From Desulfobacterales bacterium (GTDB lineage Bacteria; Desulfobacterota; Desulfobacteria; Desulfobacterales; JAHEIW01), in NCBI GenBank assembly GCA_020348305.1, contig CP070746.1:2015361-2066316 (forward strand): a stretch of 50,956 nucleotides of DNA, read 5' to 3'. Shown here piece after piece: positions 8,622 through 17,305 of the stretch; positions within the stretch are counted from its first letter, which is position 1; each line of letters begins with the position of its first letter. The notes beneath the pieces are model-generated. The model ran no database searches. It was not told the origin of the DNA and saw only the letters and a program-made list of their open reading frames with translations. The position numbers and the translations under genes were made by a program.

Positions 8622-9093
8622 ATGAATACCACAAAATTAACCACGGCAGTTTCCGAACGATATGTTATCTTGGGCGCAAAGCTGTATGAGCTGGGTAGAA
8701 TAGATCAAGCGGTGGCCTATTACCAAAAAGCTGTCGAAATGAACCCAATTGATTCTGAGACTTACTATCATTTGGGTGTTGCCCTAAATGATCAAGGTAA
8801 AAAAACAGAGGCCTTTGCATGTTACCAGCATGCCGTGGAGATCAATCCTAAGCATGCCCGGGCGTTTAATCAAATGGGCTTGGCGTTGGAAGAGCAAGGC
8901 AAAATCGAATTAGCAATAATTTGTTACCGCAAGGCTTTAGATATCGATGCCGGAATACCAGAGGTGCATTGTAATCTTGGAGACGCCCTGAAGACGCTGG
9001 AGAAAACAGAAGCGGCCAACCGCTGATATCGCCAAGCCCTAAAAAATCAGCCCTGACTTTTCTGAGTCACACCACCAATTGGAAGATTTCTAG
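8622..9093 (+). pseudogene. TPR-repeat protein remnant, interrupted by a stop codon and a frameshift
   Basis: From ATG 8622 the frame encodes about 134 residues with three full tetratricopeptide repeats (GRIDQAVAYYQKAVEMNP, KKTEAFACYQHAVEINP and GKIELAIICYRKALDID, each with the Tyr/Ala spacing of the 34-residue motif). A fourth repeat begins and is cut by TGA at 9024. The same frame continues with YRQALKNQ, and after a one-base shift near 9051 with PDFSESHHQLEDF up to the TAG at 9091, so the fourth repeat is recognisable across both lesions. TPR arrays of this kind often front O-GlcNAc-transferase-like proteins, but nothing enzymatic is left. An upstream in-frame extension to 8496 would run through two strong hairpins and lacks TPR character, so I rejected it as a start. 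Confidence 0.55.
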
Positions 9094-9365
9094 AAACATT
9101 AAACCAGATTGAGAAAACCTGCCTTGGAAGTTTGAATCCTTCGGTTTCTAATTATTCTTAACTATGAAAATCAGTACACAATAATTGTGACCTTATTTTC
9201 ACAAAATTCGAGGATGTTTCAAACGGGCTCATCTCGTCGATTATCTTATGTATCTGAAATTATTTAAATAATATGTTTCATAGGTTATCGGCATACTTTG
9301 TGCTAACTACAAATATAGTTGATTTAAGTTGATCCTTATCTTAAAAACAATGGAGACTTCATTGC

Positions 9366-9452
9366 ATGGAAGAAATGTTAATTTCATTGCTTGCAGCATT
9401 AGTGGGAACGTTGGTTATCCTATTATGTTTTGAACTCTATATCGGTATCTGA
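9366..9452 (+). CDS. Possible 28-residue single-pass membrane peptide
   Basis: A short ORF begins at ATG 9366, about ten bases after a GGAG, and encodes a peptide with two acidic residues and Met at the N-terminus, then one uninterrupted hydrophobic stretch (ISLLAALVGTLVILLCF) long enough to cross the membrane. There is no homology I recognise. It lies alone in a gene-poor stretch between the TPR remnant and the convergent DUF2333 gene. The rest of 9094-9365 holds no gene I can see. Support is only the ribosome-binding site and the coherent membrane span. Confidence 0.3.
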   Translation: MEEMLISLLAALVGTLVILLCFELYIGI

Positions 9453-9521
9453 GGCTTAATTCCACCAGGCAGTATCTATACCTTTCGATAGACCGTTTTT
9501 CCGATGACTTTCCGAACTTCT

Positions 9522-10493
9522 TTATCTTCTGATCGACTGGGCAACATCATTAATTCTTTCTCTAACATGAATAAGATATCGAGCTATTTTGCCTCTGTGA
9601 TCGGCTGTCACAGAGTCATGTTTTCCCCTTAAAACAAGCAGCGGGTCGAACGTGCAAATATGTTCCATCTCCCTGAATGCAACGCGAACATTATCTTCCC
9701 CGCCCTTTTCTTTAATTTCCGGATAAAGATAGACGAAGGTGCGTAAAAAATCTCTGAGCACTAAAACAACGCCTTGGGTATAATAAATGCGATCATCTAG
9801 CTGTGTATATGCTACTTCGTCGTCAGGTTGAACAAGAAGGCCAAGCGGTTGATCCATGAACTGATTGCCGGTTATAAAAACCAGTAGATTGTACATATCG
9901 TCTGAGCGCATGTTATATATCGCATCTCCGGCCAGCAAAGCATCTCCATATTTTCGAACCAATTCGATGCCTTTTTCGAATTCATTTTCACTAGAAGGAA
10001 ACCACCAGCTGTCCTCGGTGAAGGCAAAGTGTTTTTCACGAGCTGCTTTTAAGAGCTCGTTTTCAGCATCTACCTTTCCATATTTAGCGATATTGGTGGA
10101 AAAAAAATTTGTTAGCATTCGTGTTGAAAATATGACTCCCCGTTGCCTGTTGGCTCGGTTATCCAGCCAGCGAGTCGGAGAAATAATCAAATCATTGACG
10201 GACCATCCAAAGGTAGAATTCATTTCCGCTTCCAGCCGATTTATGATGGATTCTACCAGGGCATTTCCTTTCATGGCCACCGAGGACTCTGGTTTAGTAT
10301 CATTCAATATAGTTTGAACATTTGATTCATTAAATGGAAATTTGGTCTGATCTATGGCAGTGTAACCTTTATAAGCCAGCCAATATAGTCCTACTGTAAG
10401 CGGCCAGATCAAGATAAATGCCAGCAGGATCATAACCGTCCATTTCCCAAAAGTGGTCATTTTTGGAAGCTGAAGTTTTTCCATAGGTTTCAC
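9522..10493 (-). CDS. DUF2333 family membrane-anchored protein
   Basis: The 323-residue protein has one N-terminal transmembrane helix (about residues 18-40, VMILLAFILIWPLTVGLYWLAY) and a large soluble region that should face the periplasm. The body matches the DUF2333 family (PF10095) as I recall it: GWSVNDLIISPTRWLDNRANRQRG, WWFPSSENEF and YNMRSDDMYNLLVFI are characteristic. Family function is unknown. Starts at an ATG; a second Met three codons later is also possible. The 356 bases to the right carry no gene. The TTGACA at 10718 there has no matching -10 at proper distance. Confidence 0.8.
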   Translation of the reverse strand: MKPMEKLQLPKMTTFGKWTVMILLAFILIWPLTVGLYWLAYKGYTAIDQTKFPFNESNVQTILNDTKPESSVAMKGNALVESIINRLEAEMNSTFGWSVNDLIISPTRWLDNRANRQRGVIFSTRMLTNFFSTNIAKYGKVDAENELLKAAREKHFAFTEDSWWFPSSENEFEKGIELVRKYGDALLAGDAIYNMRSDDMYNLLVFITGNQFMDQPLGLLVQPDDEVAYTQLDDRIYYTQGVVLVLRDFLRTFVYLYPEIKEKGGEDNVRVAFREMEHICTFDPLLVLRGKHDSVTADHRGKIARYLIHVRERINDVAQSIRR

Positions 10494-10849
10494 ACTACCT
10501 CATCACTGTTTGTTAAAGGTTCATGCTGTAGATTCATTTTCATAAAGGGATTTTACACTCAACTAACCAAAGCTATCGTCGCAGAGCGGATGATATCGGT
10601 GGTATACGTTAACGGGGTCGCTGGATAGGCCTTAATAGCCCAATTTTTCAGAAACTGTAAGCACTTTGCCTGTGTGTGTCAATAATTTCTTCCGAACCAA
10701 ATACCTATTTTTCTCTCTTGACAGATCGGATAATTCACGGCAGTTTATAGAAAAGATATTAACCTATTTCTAATTTCAGGTGCTAATCTGATGCCATTTG
10801 CGGTGCATTTTGACCCTGATTAGGGGCCATTGAATAAAAGAGGAAATAG
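10494..10849. other. Intergenic region, no gene seen
   Basis: Divergent promoter region between the DUF2333 gene and the lipoprotein gene at 10850. No coding potential, tRNA fold or strong hairpin was found. Confidence 0.45.
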
Positions 10850-11323
10850 ATGCCAAAGAAAACATTATATTTTCGCAACAGAAACCTTGAGATTTTAATT
10901 GCTGTAATTCTGGTTTTTTTTACCATAGCGGTACTTACCGGCTGCACCTCAGCCAAAAAATATGGCGGTCTCAAGGGGAGCCGCGAAATTACAGACATCT
11001 TTGAAAAGAATCAGATCCTCGCGGACCACTTCTATTACTATAATGGTTTTCAATCCATACCCTATGTAATTGTCGGAATCAACAACGAGTACATGCTGCG
11101 TTCCTCTGTATGGAGAGAAATTAAGCTGACACCAACACTTCTGAATCAGTTAACCACTCGCATGCGAAGTGTTTACACCCCTTCACCTCGAGGCGCATGG
11201 ATCTTGGGTCCCGATGAAGAGCGTTTGGGAATTTGGTATTCCACAGAGCAATGGACTGCGGTGCGATTAGATCAAGATAACCGCATTATTATTGCTCCTC
11301 CGCAGCCACTGGAGCTACGATGA
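10850..11323 (+). CDS. Hypothetical lipoprotein
   Basis: The 157-residue protein has a basic N-terminus, a hydrophobic span (IAVILVFFTIAV) and a lipobox LTGC that puts the lipidated Cys at about residue 31. It is therefore probably a lipoprotein anchored in the periplasm or outer membrane. The mature part is a small mixed alpha/beta domain with several aromatic residues (HFYYYNGFQSIPYVIVG and GIWYSTEQWTAVRL) and no motif I recognise. An AAGAGGAAATAG ribosome-binding site precedes the ATG. It is followed after about 100 bases by a second small lipoprotein gene on the same strand. Function unknown. Confidence 0.75.
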   Translation: MPKKTLYFRNRNLEILIAVILVFFTIAVLTGCTSAKKYGGLKGSREITDIFEKNQILADHFYYYNGFQSIPYVIVGINNEYMLRSSVWREIKLTPTLLNQLTTRMRSVYTPSPRGAWILGPDEERLGIWYSTEQWTAVRLDQDNRIIIAPPQPLELR

Positions 11324-11426
11324 ATACCCTAATGTAAAGTTAGCATAAAATAGGCTGCTTTACACCACACGTTCCAGTTAAGATGTTAATTTACAAATAA
11401 ACGAGCTTTCAAAAAGAGGATGGATA

Positions 11427-11828
11427 ATGAAAAAGCTGAGCGCTTTTTTGGTCTTTGTCGGTGTGTGGATTATAGCAGGTTGCGTCGCGGTTATTGTTGG
11501 AGCGGGCGCCGGCGTCGGAACCTATGCTTATATTGATGGCGAATTAAAAAGAGCTTATCAAGCGAATTACGAAAAAACCTATCAGGTGTGCACTGGAATT
11601 TTAAATGATTTAAACCAACCTATTCATGAAGAGACAACAGATGGTGTTCAAACAATGATAAAGACCGAGCGATCAGATGGTACACCCATGACAATAAAAG
11701 TCACCATACTGGAACACAAATGGACCGAAGTATCCGTACGAACCGGTGTTGTCGGATTATGGAAAAAAGATATTTCCGAGCAGTTTCATAAATTTGTTGA
11801 AGAACGCCTGATAATAAATGAGCGCTAG
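11427..11828 (+). CDS. DUF3568 family lipoprotein
   Basis: A 133-residue protein with signal peptide and lipobox (IIAGC, Cys at about residue 19), followed by a Gly/Ala/Val-rich segment (VIVGAGAGVGTYAYIDGELKR) that is the hallmark of the DUF3568 family. The rest forms a compact domain with alternating charged and beta-forming stretches. Members are common in Desulfobacterota and have no known role. An AAAGAGGATGG ribosome-binding site precedes the ATG. The gene reads toward the convergent DUF482 gene; no clear terminator lies in the 88-base gap. Confidence 0.78.
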   Translation: MKKLSAFLVFVGVWIIAGCVAVIVGAGAGVGTYAYIDGELKRAYQANYEKTYQVCTGILNDLNQPIHEETTDGVQTMIKTERSDGTPMTIKVTILEHKWTEVSVRTGVVGLWKKDISEQFHKFVEERLIINER

Positions 11829-11916
11829 CCCAATTTGACGAAGAATATTCGCGGCCGGCCAATTTTCTACCCATCCTATTTAACTGAATCGTCACCTGCC
11901 ATTTTTGGTGAACTAC

Positions 11917-13098
11917 TTATCGCCGCTCACCTGAATATGGAAAAGGCCGTTTATAATTAAGTGCGTCGATTTGCTGCTGTTCCCATCGATTGATTTCATC
12001 AATATGCGATTGCATAATACGCCTTAGCCGATGATCGGTAAATCGATGCAAACTGTAGTTTGGCACCGCCGAAAACCCGCGACGGAGTTTATGGAGCCCT
12101 CCGGCACCCGGATCAAAGCTTTGCATACCATGGGAAATGGCCCATTCTATAGGGCTGTAGTAACATGCATTGAAATGCAAGCTGTTTATCATTTTGGAAG
12201 CGCCCCAATACCGACCGTAAAGATTGTTCCCCTTTGTCAAGAGAAGAGACATTCCTAGCGGCGACCCATTTCGGTCTTGCCGATCAAAGGCCGTGACAAA
12301 AACCAGCCGATGGCGATAATGGTGATATAGTCCTTCAAAAAAGGAATAATTGAGATACTTGCAGCCCCAAGGCCCAAATTTGTCGTTTGTTCGCATATAA
12401 TACTCGTACATTAACGCAATAAACGCGTGCGGGATTTGATCTCCCCTTAATACATTCAGCACAATGCCCTGTCTTTCCATAGCTTTGCGTTCGCGCTTGA
12501 TGTTGCGCCGCTGATTCGAATTAAACATCGACAGGTAATCGTCAAAGGTCTGAAAGCCACGGTTTTGCCAGATGTAGCTTTGGTGCATCCAGCTGCTAAA
12601 ATTATTGCGCAAATGCTGAGATTGCCAATGTGGATCTGCGTATAGAAAACTGCAGCCAGATAACTGGTAGCGTCGGCAGAACCGGTCGATTTCGTTTAAC
12701 ATCATCTCCGTCAAGGCCTCTTCATTCTCTCCGGGTGCAATTAAGAAACGATACCCAATCATCGGTGTGAAGGGACTCATTCCTACAAGTTTTGGATAAT
12801 ATGCAACGCCTAAGCGATGAGCCAGGTCCGCCCAAGCATGATCAAAGACAAATTCGCCGGCGCTGTGTCCTTTAACATAAAGCGGTGCAGCTGCAACCAG
12901 ATTTCGATCAGACCACACCGTTAGATGATGGGGCAACCAGCCTGTTTTTGCAGTGGTGCTTCCGGAGGCTTCCATGTGGTGGAGCCATTGCCATTCAAGA
13001 AAAGGCGTTACCAAGGGCTCAGCCATCTCATTCCAAGCGGTTGGATCGATTTTAGCGATATTTTCCAACCAGAGAATTGAATAGGTTGATGTATGCAT
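11917..13098 (-). CDS. GNAT/FemAB-like protein of the DUF482 (COG3146) family
   Basis: The 393-residue protein matches the family called 'peptidogalycan biosynthesis/recognition' (PF04339). Diagnostic pieces are the N-terminal PFLEWQWLHHMEASGS, HHLTVWSDRNLVAAAPLYVK, YYPKLVGMSPFTPMIGYRFL, SNQRRNIKRERKAM and the C-terminal FDPGAGGLHKLRRGF. The fold has two GNAT-like acyltransferase domains related to Fem aminoacyl transferases; the real substrate is not established. No signal peptide or membrane segment is seen, so it is cytoplasmic. It is transcribed divergently from the FmdB gene at 13175; a TTGACA (13103-13108) lies in the 76-base gap. Confidence 0.82.
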   Translation of the reverse strand: MHTSTYSILWLENIAKIDPTAWNEMAEPLVTPFLEWQWLHHMEASGSTTAKTGWLPHHLTVWSDRNLVAAAPLYVKGHSAGEFVFDHAWADLAHRLGVAYYPKLVGMSPFTPMIGYRFLIAPGENEEALTEMMLNEIDRFCRRYQLSGCSFLYADPHWQSQHLRNNFSSWMHQSYIWQNRGFQTFDDYLSMFNSNQRRNIKRERKAMERQGIVLNVLRGDQIPHAFIALMYEYYMRTNDKFGPWGCKYLNYSFFEGLYHHYRHRLVFVTAFDRQDRNGSPLGMSLLLTKGNNLYGRYWGASKMINSLHFNACYYSPIEWAISHGMQSFDPGAGGLHKLRRGFSAVPNYSLHRFTDHRLRRIMQSHIDEINRWEQQQIDALNYKRPFPYSGERR

Positions 13099-13174
13099 TT
13101 TCTTGACAATTTTGCTAAGATTAATAGTATTAAAATGTTAATCATTTAATTTTCCAGGTCAAAGGAATAATGCG

Positions 13175-13420
13175 ATGCCGATATATGAATTCAGATGCCT
13201 AAAATGTGATGAATGTTTTGAATTTCTCGTAATGAACAAAGCGGATCGGGTGGAATTGCGATGTCCCCACTGCAAGTCCGAAGATTTTGAACGTGTCCTC
13301 AGCGCCTCCTGTTATTGTAGGGGCAACAGTACATCAGAAATTCAGGGACCAAAATCTCAAACCCGATCCTGCCCCAGCGGCACCTGTACCACCTATGAGA
13401 TACCCGGACCGCCGAAGTAA
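13175..13420 (+). CDS. FmdB-type zinc ribbon protein
   Basis: An 81-residue protein that opens with the family's MPIYEFRCLKC. Paired cysteines C8-x2-C11 and C30-x2-C33 form the single zinc ribbon, and a third Cys-rich patch (SCYCRG) follows. The C-terminal tail is short, polar and Ser/Pro-rich with two more Cys. FmdB was named for a putative regulatory protein near formamidase and amidase genes; the biochemical role is unproven. No amidase gene is nearby. An AAAGGAAT ribosome-binding site precedes the ATG. Confidence 0.85.
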   Translation: MPIYEFRCLKCDECFEFLVMNKADRVELRCPHCKSEDFERVLSASCYCRGNSTSEIQGPKSQTRSCPSGTCTTYEIPGPPK

Positions 13421-13585
13421 GCCTTGTTACGACCTTACTCCCGAAAAATCAATGATGTAGCTGCAGGTAATGATGTTTATATAACGGACCGCATTAAGCA
13501 TGATCGGAAAGTAATGAAAATAAATTCTGACCTTATCAGACCACGCTCATCGATAAAGCGGGAAATTTCTCACCCAGGAATCTAA

Positions 13586-14263
13586 ATGAAACACATTCAT
13601 CTTCAGGAAAGAGAACAGTTCAAAAAGCTGTTTAAACAGGAACATATTGATAATTTCGAGGATCGATTTAAAGTCCTCGAGGTTTTCTTGCAAACTGAAA
13701 AGCATGTTACCGTGGACGAACTCATCCAACTTCTTGAGCAAAACGGCTGGAAGTCAAATCCGCAATTTGTCCGCGAAACCCTAAAGTTATTGTGCCGTTT
13801 CGGTTTTGCCCACAAAAGCCGATTCGATAATGGCCAAGTCCGCTATGAGCATCGACATTTAGGACAGCATCACGATCACATGATTTGTACCAAATGCAAA
13901 AAAATCATCGAATTCGAAGAAGACCAACTCGAAAAATTACAAATCCAAATTTCCGCTTCCCACGGATTCCACATGCTTCAACATAAGATGGATATTTACG
14001 GTATTTGTTCACATTGTTTAAAAAATCGTATCCAATTAATGCCGTTGACGATTGCCAAACCTGGAGAAAAGTTAATTCTTAAAGAATTTAACGGCGGTTC
14101 CAATCTCCGCATGCGTTTGCTGACGATGGGATTACGACTGGGCGATGAAATCGAGGTAATCACAAATAACAGCCAAGGACAGATCGCAGTGGCTTTGGAT
14201 TTTAAGCGCTACGTCTTAGGTCGCGGGCTTGCCCAAAAGATAATGGTTGAGCCTAATAAATGA
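13586..14263 (+). CDS. Fur-family metal regulator fused to a FeoA domain
   Basis: At 225 residues this is much longer than a plain Fur (about 140-150). Residues 1 to about 140 are a Fur winged-helix and dimerisation domain. The metal-site segment HLGQHHDHMICTKCKKIIEFEED and a second Cys pair (ICSHC) are intact, so both the regulatory and structural zinc sites look complete. Residues from about 152 to the end form a FeoA/SH3-like domain (MRLLTMGLRLGDEIEV, followed by an RYVLGRGLAQKIMV ending), the domain seen in ferrous transport protein FeoA and at the C-terminus of DtxR/MntR regulators. The combination suggests an iron- or metal-sensing repressor that uses FeoA the way DtxR does. No feoB lies in the window, and I did not recognise a Fur box upstream. 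Confidence 0.88.
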   Translation: MKHIHLQEREQFKKLFKQEHIDNFEDRFKVLEVFLQTEKHVTVDELIQLLEQNGWKSNPQFVRETLKLLCRFGFAHKSRFDNGQVRYEHRHLGQHHDHMICTKCKKIIEFEEDQLEKLQIQISASHGFHMLQHKMDIYGICSHCLKNRIQLMPLTIAKPGEKLILKEFNGGSNLRMRLLTMGLRLGDEIEVITNNSQGQIAVALDFKRYVLGRGLAQKIMVEPNK

Positions 14264-14288
14264 GGTAATCATTTGTGGCTTTTATGTC

Positions 14289-15224
14289 ATGCAATCATTT
14301 GAACCTGCCTATATAAAAGCCTTTGAAGAAGGGTTGCTTGCAGAAAAAATTGAACAGGCATATGATATTTTAAACGCCTGTATCATATGCCCCAGAAGGT
14401 GCGGTGTTGATCGACTCTCCAATGAGACTGGCATCTGTAAAACTGGAAAAAACGCATTGGTCTCCAGCTACAATCCCCATTTTGGTGAAGAAGCTCCCCT
14501 GGTCGGATCCCATGGTTCGGGAACCATTTTTTTTACCCATTGTAATCTTATGTGCCTATTTTGTCAGAATTACGACATCAGTCACGAAGGTCACGGCCAA
14601 GAAGTCTCACCCGAACAGATCGCCGCCATGATGCTTGCCCTGCAAAATCAAGGATGTCACAATATTAATTTTGTTACCCCATCCCATGTGGTCCCTCAAA
14701 TCCTTTCAGCGGTTGATATCGCTGTTCAAAACGGTCTAACGGTGCCCTTGGTTTACAACTCGGGTGGTTATGATCGCGTCGAAACATTAAAATTGCTTGA
14801 AGGCGTCTTTGATATCTATATGCCTGATTTTAAATTCTGGGATCCAGATTTCGCCGAATCTGTATGTGATGCCAAAGATTACCCTGCGGTGGCCCGCAAG
14901 GCGCTCATTGAAATGCATCGACAAGTTGGCGATCTTGTCGTTATGAAATCGGGTACTGCTGAACGGGGTCTGTTGATCCGCCATCTGGTCCTGCCAAATG
15001 GGCTAGCCGGTACCCGCGACGTCATGAGATTTATTGCAACTAAAATCTCATCCGACAGTTATGTGAACATTATGTCTCAGTACCGACCCTGCGGCAGAGC
15101 CGCTGAGGTCAAAGGGCTGTCTATGTATCCCTTACGAAACGATTATCAAGAAGCGGTGCAAGCCGCTAAGGAAGAAGGAATTAGCCGGCTCGATCAACCC
15201 AGGCGTATTTTCCTTTTTCGGTAA
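14289..15224 (+). CDS. Radical SAM protein, PflX (COG1313) family
   Basis: Starting at ATG 14289, the 311-residue protein carries the radical-SAM cluster motif CNLMCLFC (C85-x3-C89-x2-C92) just after GTIFFTH. An N-terminal cysteine group (CIICPRRC near 31-38 and GIC near 50) may hold an additional cluster, a feature of the PflX family. Later conserved blocks are NFVTPSHVVPQIL, YNSGGYD and DIYMPDFKFWD. The members are annotated as pyruvate-formate-lyase-activating-like proteins, but no glycyl-radical enzyme gene lies nearby and the target is unknown. A TTG start at 14247 would overlap the Fur-FeoA gene; neither start has a good ribosome-binding site, so the start is uncertain. Translational coupling to the preceding gene is likely. 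Confidence 0.83.
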   Translation: MQSFEPAYIKAFEEGLLAEKIEQAYDILNACIICPRRCGVDRLSNETGICKTGKNALVSSYNPHFGEEAPLVGSHGSGTIFFTHCNLMCLFCQNYDISHEGHGQEVSPEQIAAMMLALQNQGCHNINFVTPSHVVPQILSAVDIAVQNGLTVPLVYNSGGYDRVETLKLLEGVFDIYMPDFKFWDPDFAESVCDAKDYPAVARKALIEMHRQVGDLVVMKSGTAERGLLIRHLVLPNGLAGTRDVMRFIATKISSDSYVNIMSQYRPCGRAAEVKGLSMYPLRNDYQEAVQAAKEEGISRLDQPRRIFLFR

Positions 15225-15278
15225 TTGGTACCACCGCAATAATTTCAGATTTCGCAAAAAATGCCGAAATAGACGTAT

Positions 15279-15914
15279 ATGAAAAAAATTTTTGCCATTG
15301 GTGACATCCATGGGTGTGCGGACAAGCTCTACGCCCTTATGGAAAGAATTCCAATCGACTTTGAGAACGATACTCTGATTTTCATTGGAGATTATATTGA
15401 TCGGGGGTCCAAATCCTTTGAGGTTGTGAACTATCTGGTCGATTTAAAAAGGCGTCATCCGGATATTGTATTTTTAAAAGGCAATCACGAGGATATGCTT
15501 CAAAAATACCTGGAAGGTACCGACAGGCTCACCTACCTGTACAACGGAGGCCAACACACCCTGGACAGTTATCTAAATCAAACAAAAAAAACCGAATTTT
15601 CTCCGATTCCATCGGATCACCTCGAATTCTATAAGTCACTGGTTCTTTATTACCAGACAGAAGACTATATCTTTGTGCATGCCGGACTCCGCGAGAACGT
15701 CCCACTTGAAAAACAGGAGCCTGAAGAACTCCTTTGGATCCGCGAAGATTTTATTTACTCTAGATTTAAGTTTGATAAATGTGTGATATTCGGACATTCA
15801 CCGTTTTCGGAGCCGTTGGTGTTGCCAAATAAAATCGGCATCGATACCGGTGCGGTTTTCGGAAATCTACTTACCTGTGTGCAGTTACCTGATCTGTTAT
15901 TTTTCTCAGCCTAG
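15279..15914 (+). CDS. Calcineurin-like metallophosphatase (PrpA/ApaH-type)
   Basis: A 211-residue PPP-family phosphatase with all three dinuclear-metal motifs: GDIHG (residues 8-12), GDYIDRG (about 37-43) and GNHED (about 68-72), plus the later FVHAG and FGHSPF histidines. This is the size and motif order of bacterial serine/threonine protein phosphatases PrpA/PrpB and of diadenosine tetraphosphatases; sequence alone does not separate them. It follows the radical SAM gene by 54 bases on the same strand. No signal peptide. Confidence 0.87.
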   Translation: MKKIFAIGDIHGCADKLYALMERIPIDFENDTLIFIGDYIDRGSKSFEVVNYLVDLKRRHPDIVFLKGNHEDMLQKYLEGTDRLTYLYNGGQHTLDSYLNQTKKTEFSPIPSDHLEFYKSLVLYYQTEDYIFVHAGLRENVPLEKQEPEELLWIREDFIYSRFKFDKCVIFGHSPFSEPLVLPNKIGIDTGAVFGNLLTCVQLPDLLFFSA

Positions 15915-15941
15915 AAAAACTGCTCCTTTGCCGTCTTTCTC

Positions 15942-15971
15942 TTGACAATCGGCACCGATTTCGAATATCAA
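15942..15971 (+). promoter_or_regulatory. Possible sigma-70 promoter upstream of the SH3 gene
   Basis: TTGACA (15942-15947), an 18-base spacer and TATCAA (15966-15971, four of six). A run of eleven T's and the inverted repeat GCTTTTTT/AAAAAAGC follow about 15 bases later, so the transcript would start inside an oddly T-rich leader. Confidence 0.35.
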
Positions 15972-16077
15972 ACGATATTCAGGGCTTTTTTTTTTTGAAA
16001 AAAGCAAGCGGAATAAGTATTTCTCTTTTTATTTAATAAAAATGTGATGAGCTCATGGAGGTATTCCTTAAAACGCC

Positions 16078-16509
16078 ATGAAAGTCTATTCAGCAATCCT
16101 TATTTTTTTGATTCTATTGTGTGCAAGCCTTGCACAGGCTGAAAGGCTGGCAATTACTGCCACTGAGGCCAATATCCGTTCCGGACCTGGAACCGGTTAT
16201 GACATCTTATGGAAAGTGGAAAAATACCATCCTATTTTTGTTCTTGAAAAGTCCAAGGGGTGGTATCACTTTAGGGACTTTGAGGGCGACAAGGGTTGGG
16301 TGCACAACTCCCTTGCCGGCAAAATAGAAACGATAATCACCAAAGCCACAACCAGCAATATTCGATCCGGAGCGGGCACCAATTATAAAATATCGTTTAA
16401 AGTTGAAAAGGGTATCCCATTTAAAGTTCTCAACCGCAAAGACCAATGGATTCATATTCAACACGCCGACGGAGACAAAGGCTGGATTCACGCATCCCTG
16501 GTCTGGTAA
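16078..16509 (+). CDS. Secreted protein with two bacterial SH3 domains
   Basis: The first 21 residues form a clear signal peptide ending in AQA. The mature protein consists of two SH3b repeats: residues about 26-80 (ANIRSGPGTGYDILWKV ... KGWVHNSL) and about 86-143 (SNIRSGAGTNYKISFKV ... KGWIHASL). Such domains bind cell-wall or protein ligands in the periplasm. A GGAGGT lies 15 bases before the ATG, a longer spacing than usual, but an in-frame stop just upstream rules out an earlier start. The next gene starts 37 bases downstream on the same strand, so the two are probably co-transcribed. Confidence 0.85.
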   Translation: MKVYSAILIFLILLCASLAQAERLAITATEANIRSGPGTGYDILWKVEKYHPIFVLEKSKGWYHFRDFEGDKGWVHNSLAGKIETIITKATTSNIRSGAGTNYKISFKVEKGIPFKVLNRKDQWIHIQHADGDKGWIHASLVW

Positions 16510-16546
16510 AAATTATGCCGTGGGATGGATTCAGTTTGGAGGAATA

Positions 16547-17236
16547 ATGGCCAAGAAAAAAAGAGTAAGCCGCAAAAAACTATTAAAAGAACCAGATGAG
16601 TTTATCAGCTTTTCAGGCAGAATGTTCCAATTTGTCATGGAACATAAAACCCAATTGACCTATGCTGTGAGTATAGTTTTCGCGCTGATTGTGATCCTAG
16701 CAGGGTACCGATTTTTTACAATTCGAGCAGAAAATAAGACCCTCGCCTTATTGGATCAGGCCGCAGCTAAATACCAAAAAGCAATACAAGACCAGGACTT
16801 GAATAAGGCTTACCAGGCCGTTTCAGCGGATTTTCAGATAATTTTAAATAAATACGGAAGTAAAGAAGGCGGAAAACTTGCTCGGGTTATCTTTGCCAAT
16901 ATTTGTTATGATGCCGGCGAGTATGGCAAGGCCGTTGAACTATACAAAGAATCGCTAAAAAATTTTGAAAATTATCCATTAATCCATAATCTAATACTCA
17001 GCGGACTGGGTTATGCCCATGAACAATTAAATGAAAACCAACTTGCAGCATCCTATTTTGAACAAATTGTAACAAGTGATCAGCAAATTCTGCGGGGCGA
17101 AGCGCTTTTCAATTTAGGCGTGTTGTATGATAAATTGGGCGAAAAAGAAAAGAGTGCAAATGCGTTTAACCAGATTATCTCCGACCACCAGGATTCAATT
17201 TACATTGATATTGTAAAAGAACGATCGGCCGGATAA
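16547..17236 (+). CDS. Membrane-anchored tetratricopeptide protein (YfgM-like)
   Basis: I start this gene at ATG 16547, which has GGAGGA six bases upstream; the frame is open further left but overlaps the SH3 gene without reason. The 229-residue product begins with a Lys/Arg-rich cytoplasmic tail, has one transmembrane helix (about 39-58) and then helical TPR-type repeats (DAGEYGKAVELYKESLKNF, LNENQLAASYFEQIV, LGEKEKSANAFNQII). The topology matches YfgM-type TPR proteins that associate with the SecYEG/chaperone network, but that role is inference. It converges on the sigma-54 regulator gene; an imperfect TTCACCA/TGGTGAA inverted repeat lies in the gap (17258-17298). Confidence 0.8.
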   Translation: MAKKKRVSRKKLLKEPDEFISFSGRMFQFVMEHKTQLTYAVSIVFALIVILAGYRFFTIRAENKTLALLDQAAAKYQKAIQDQDLNKAYQAVSADFQIILNKYGSKEGGKLARVIFANICYDAGEYGKAVELYKESLKNFENYPLIHNLILSGLGYAHEQLNENQLAASYFEQIVTSDQQILRGEALFNLGVLYDKLGEKEKSANAFNQIISDHQDSIYIDIVKERSAG

Positions 17237-17305
17237 GGCCAAAACGGCACATATTTTTCACCATTCAGTATAAAAATCGCCAAAAAATCTGGTGAATGTA
17301 CATCT

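Noticed and set aside
9024..9026. In-frame TGA in the TPR gene as a selenocysteine codon
   Set aside because: A frameshift a few codons later and no redox motif or SECIS-like hairpin right after the TGA; decay explains it better.
9185..9204. TTGTGA/TCACAA palindrome, resembling a CRP/HcpR site
   Set aside because: The spacer is 8 bases instead of 6, and no suitable promoter or target gene is adjacent.
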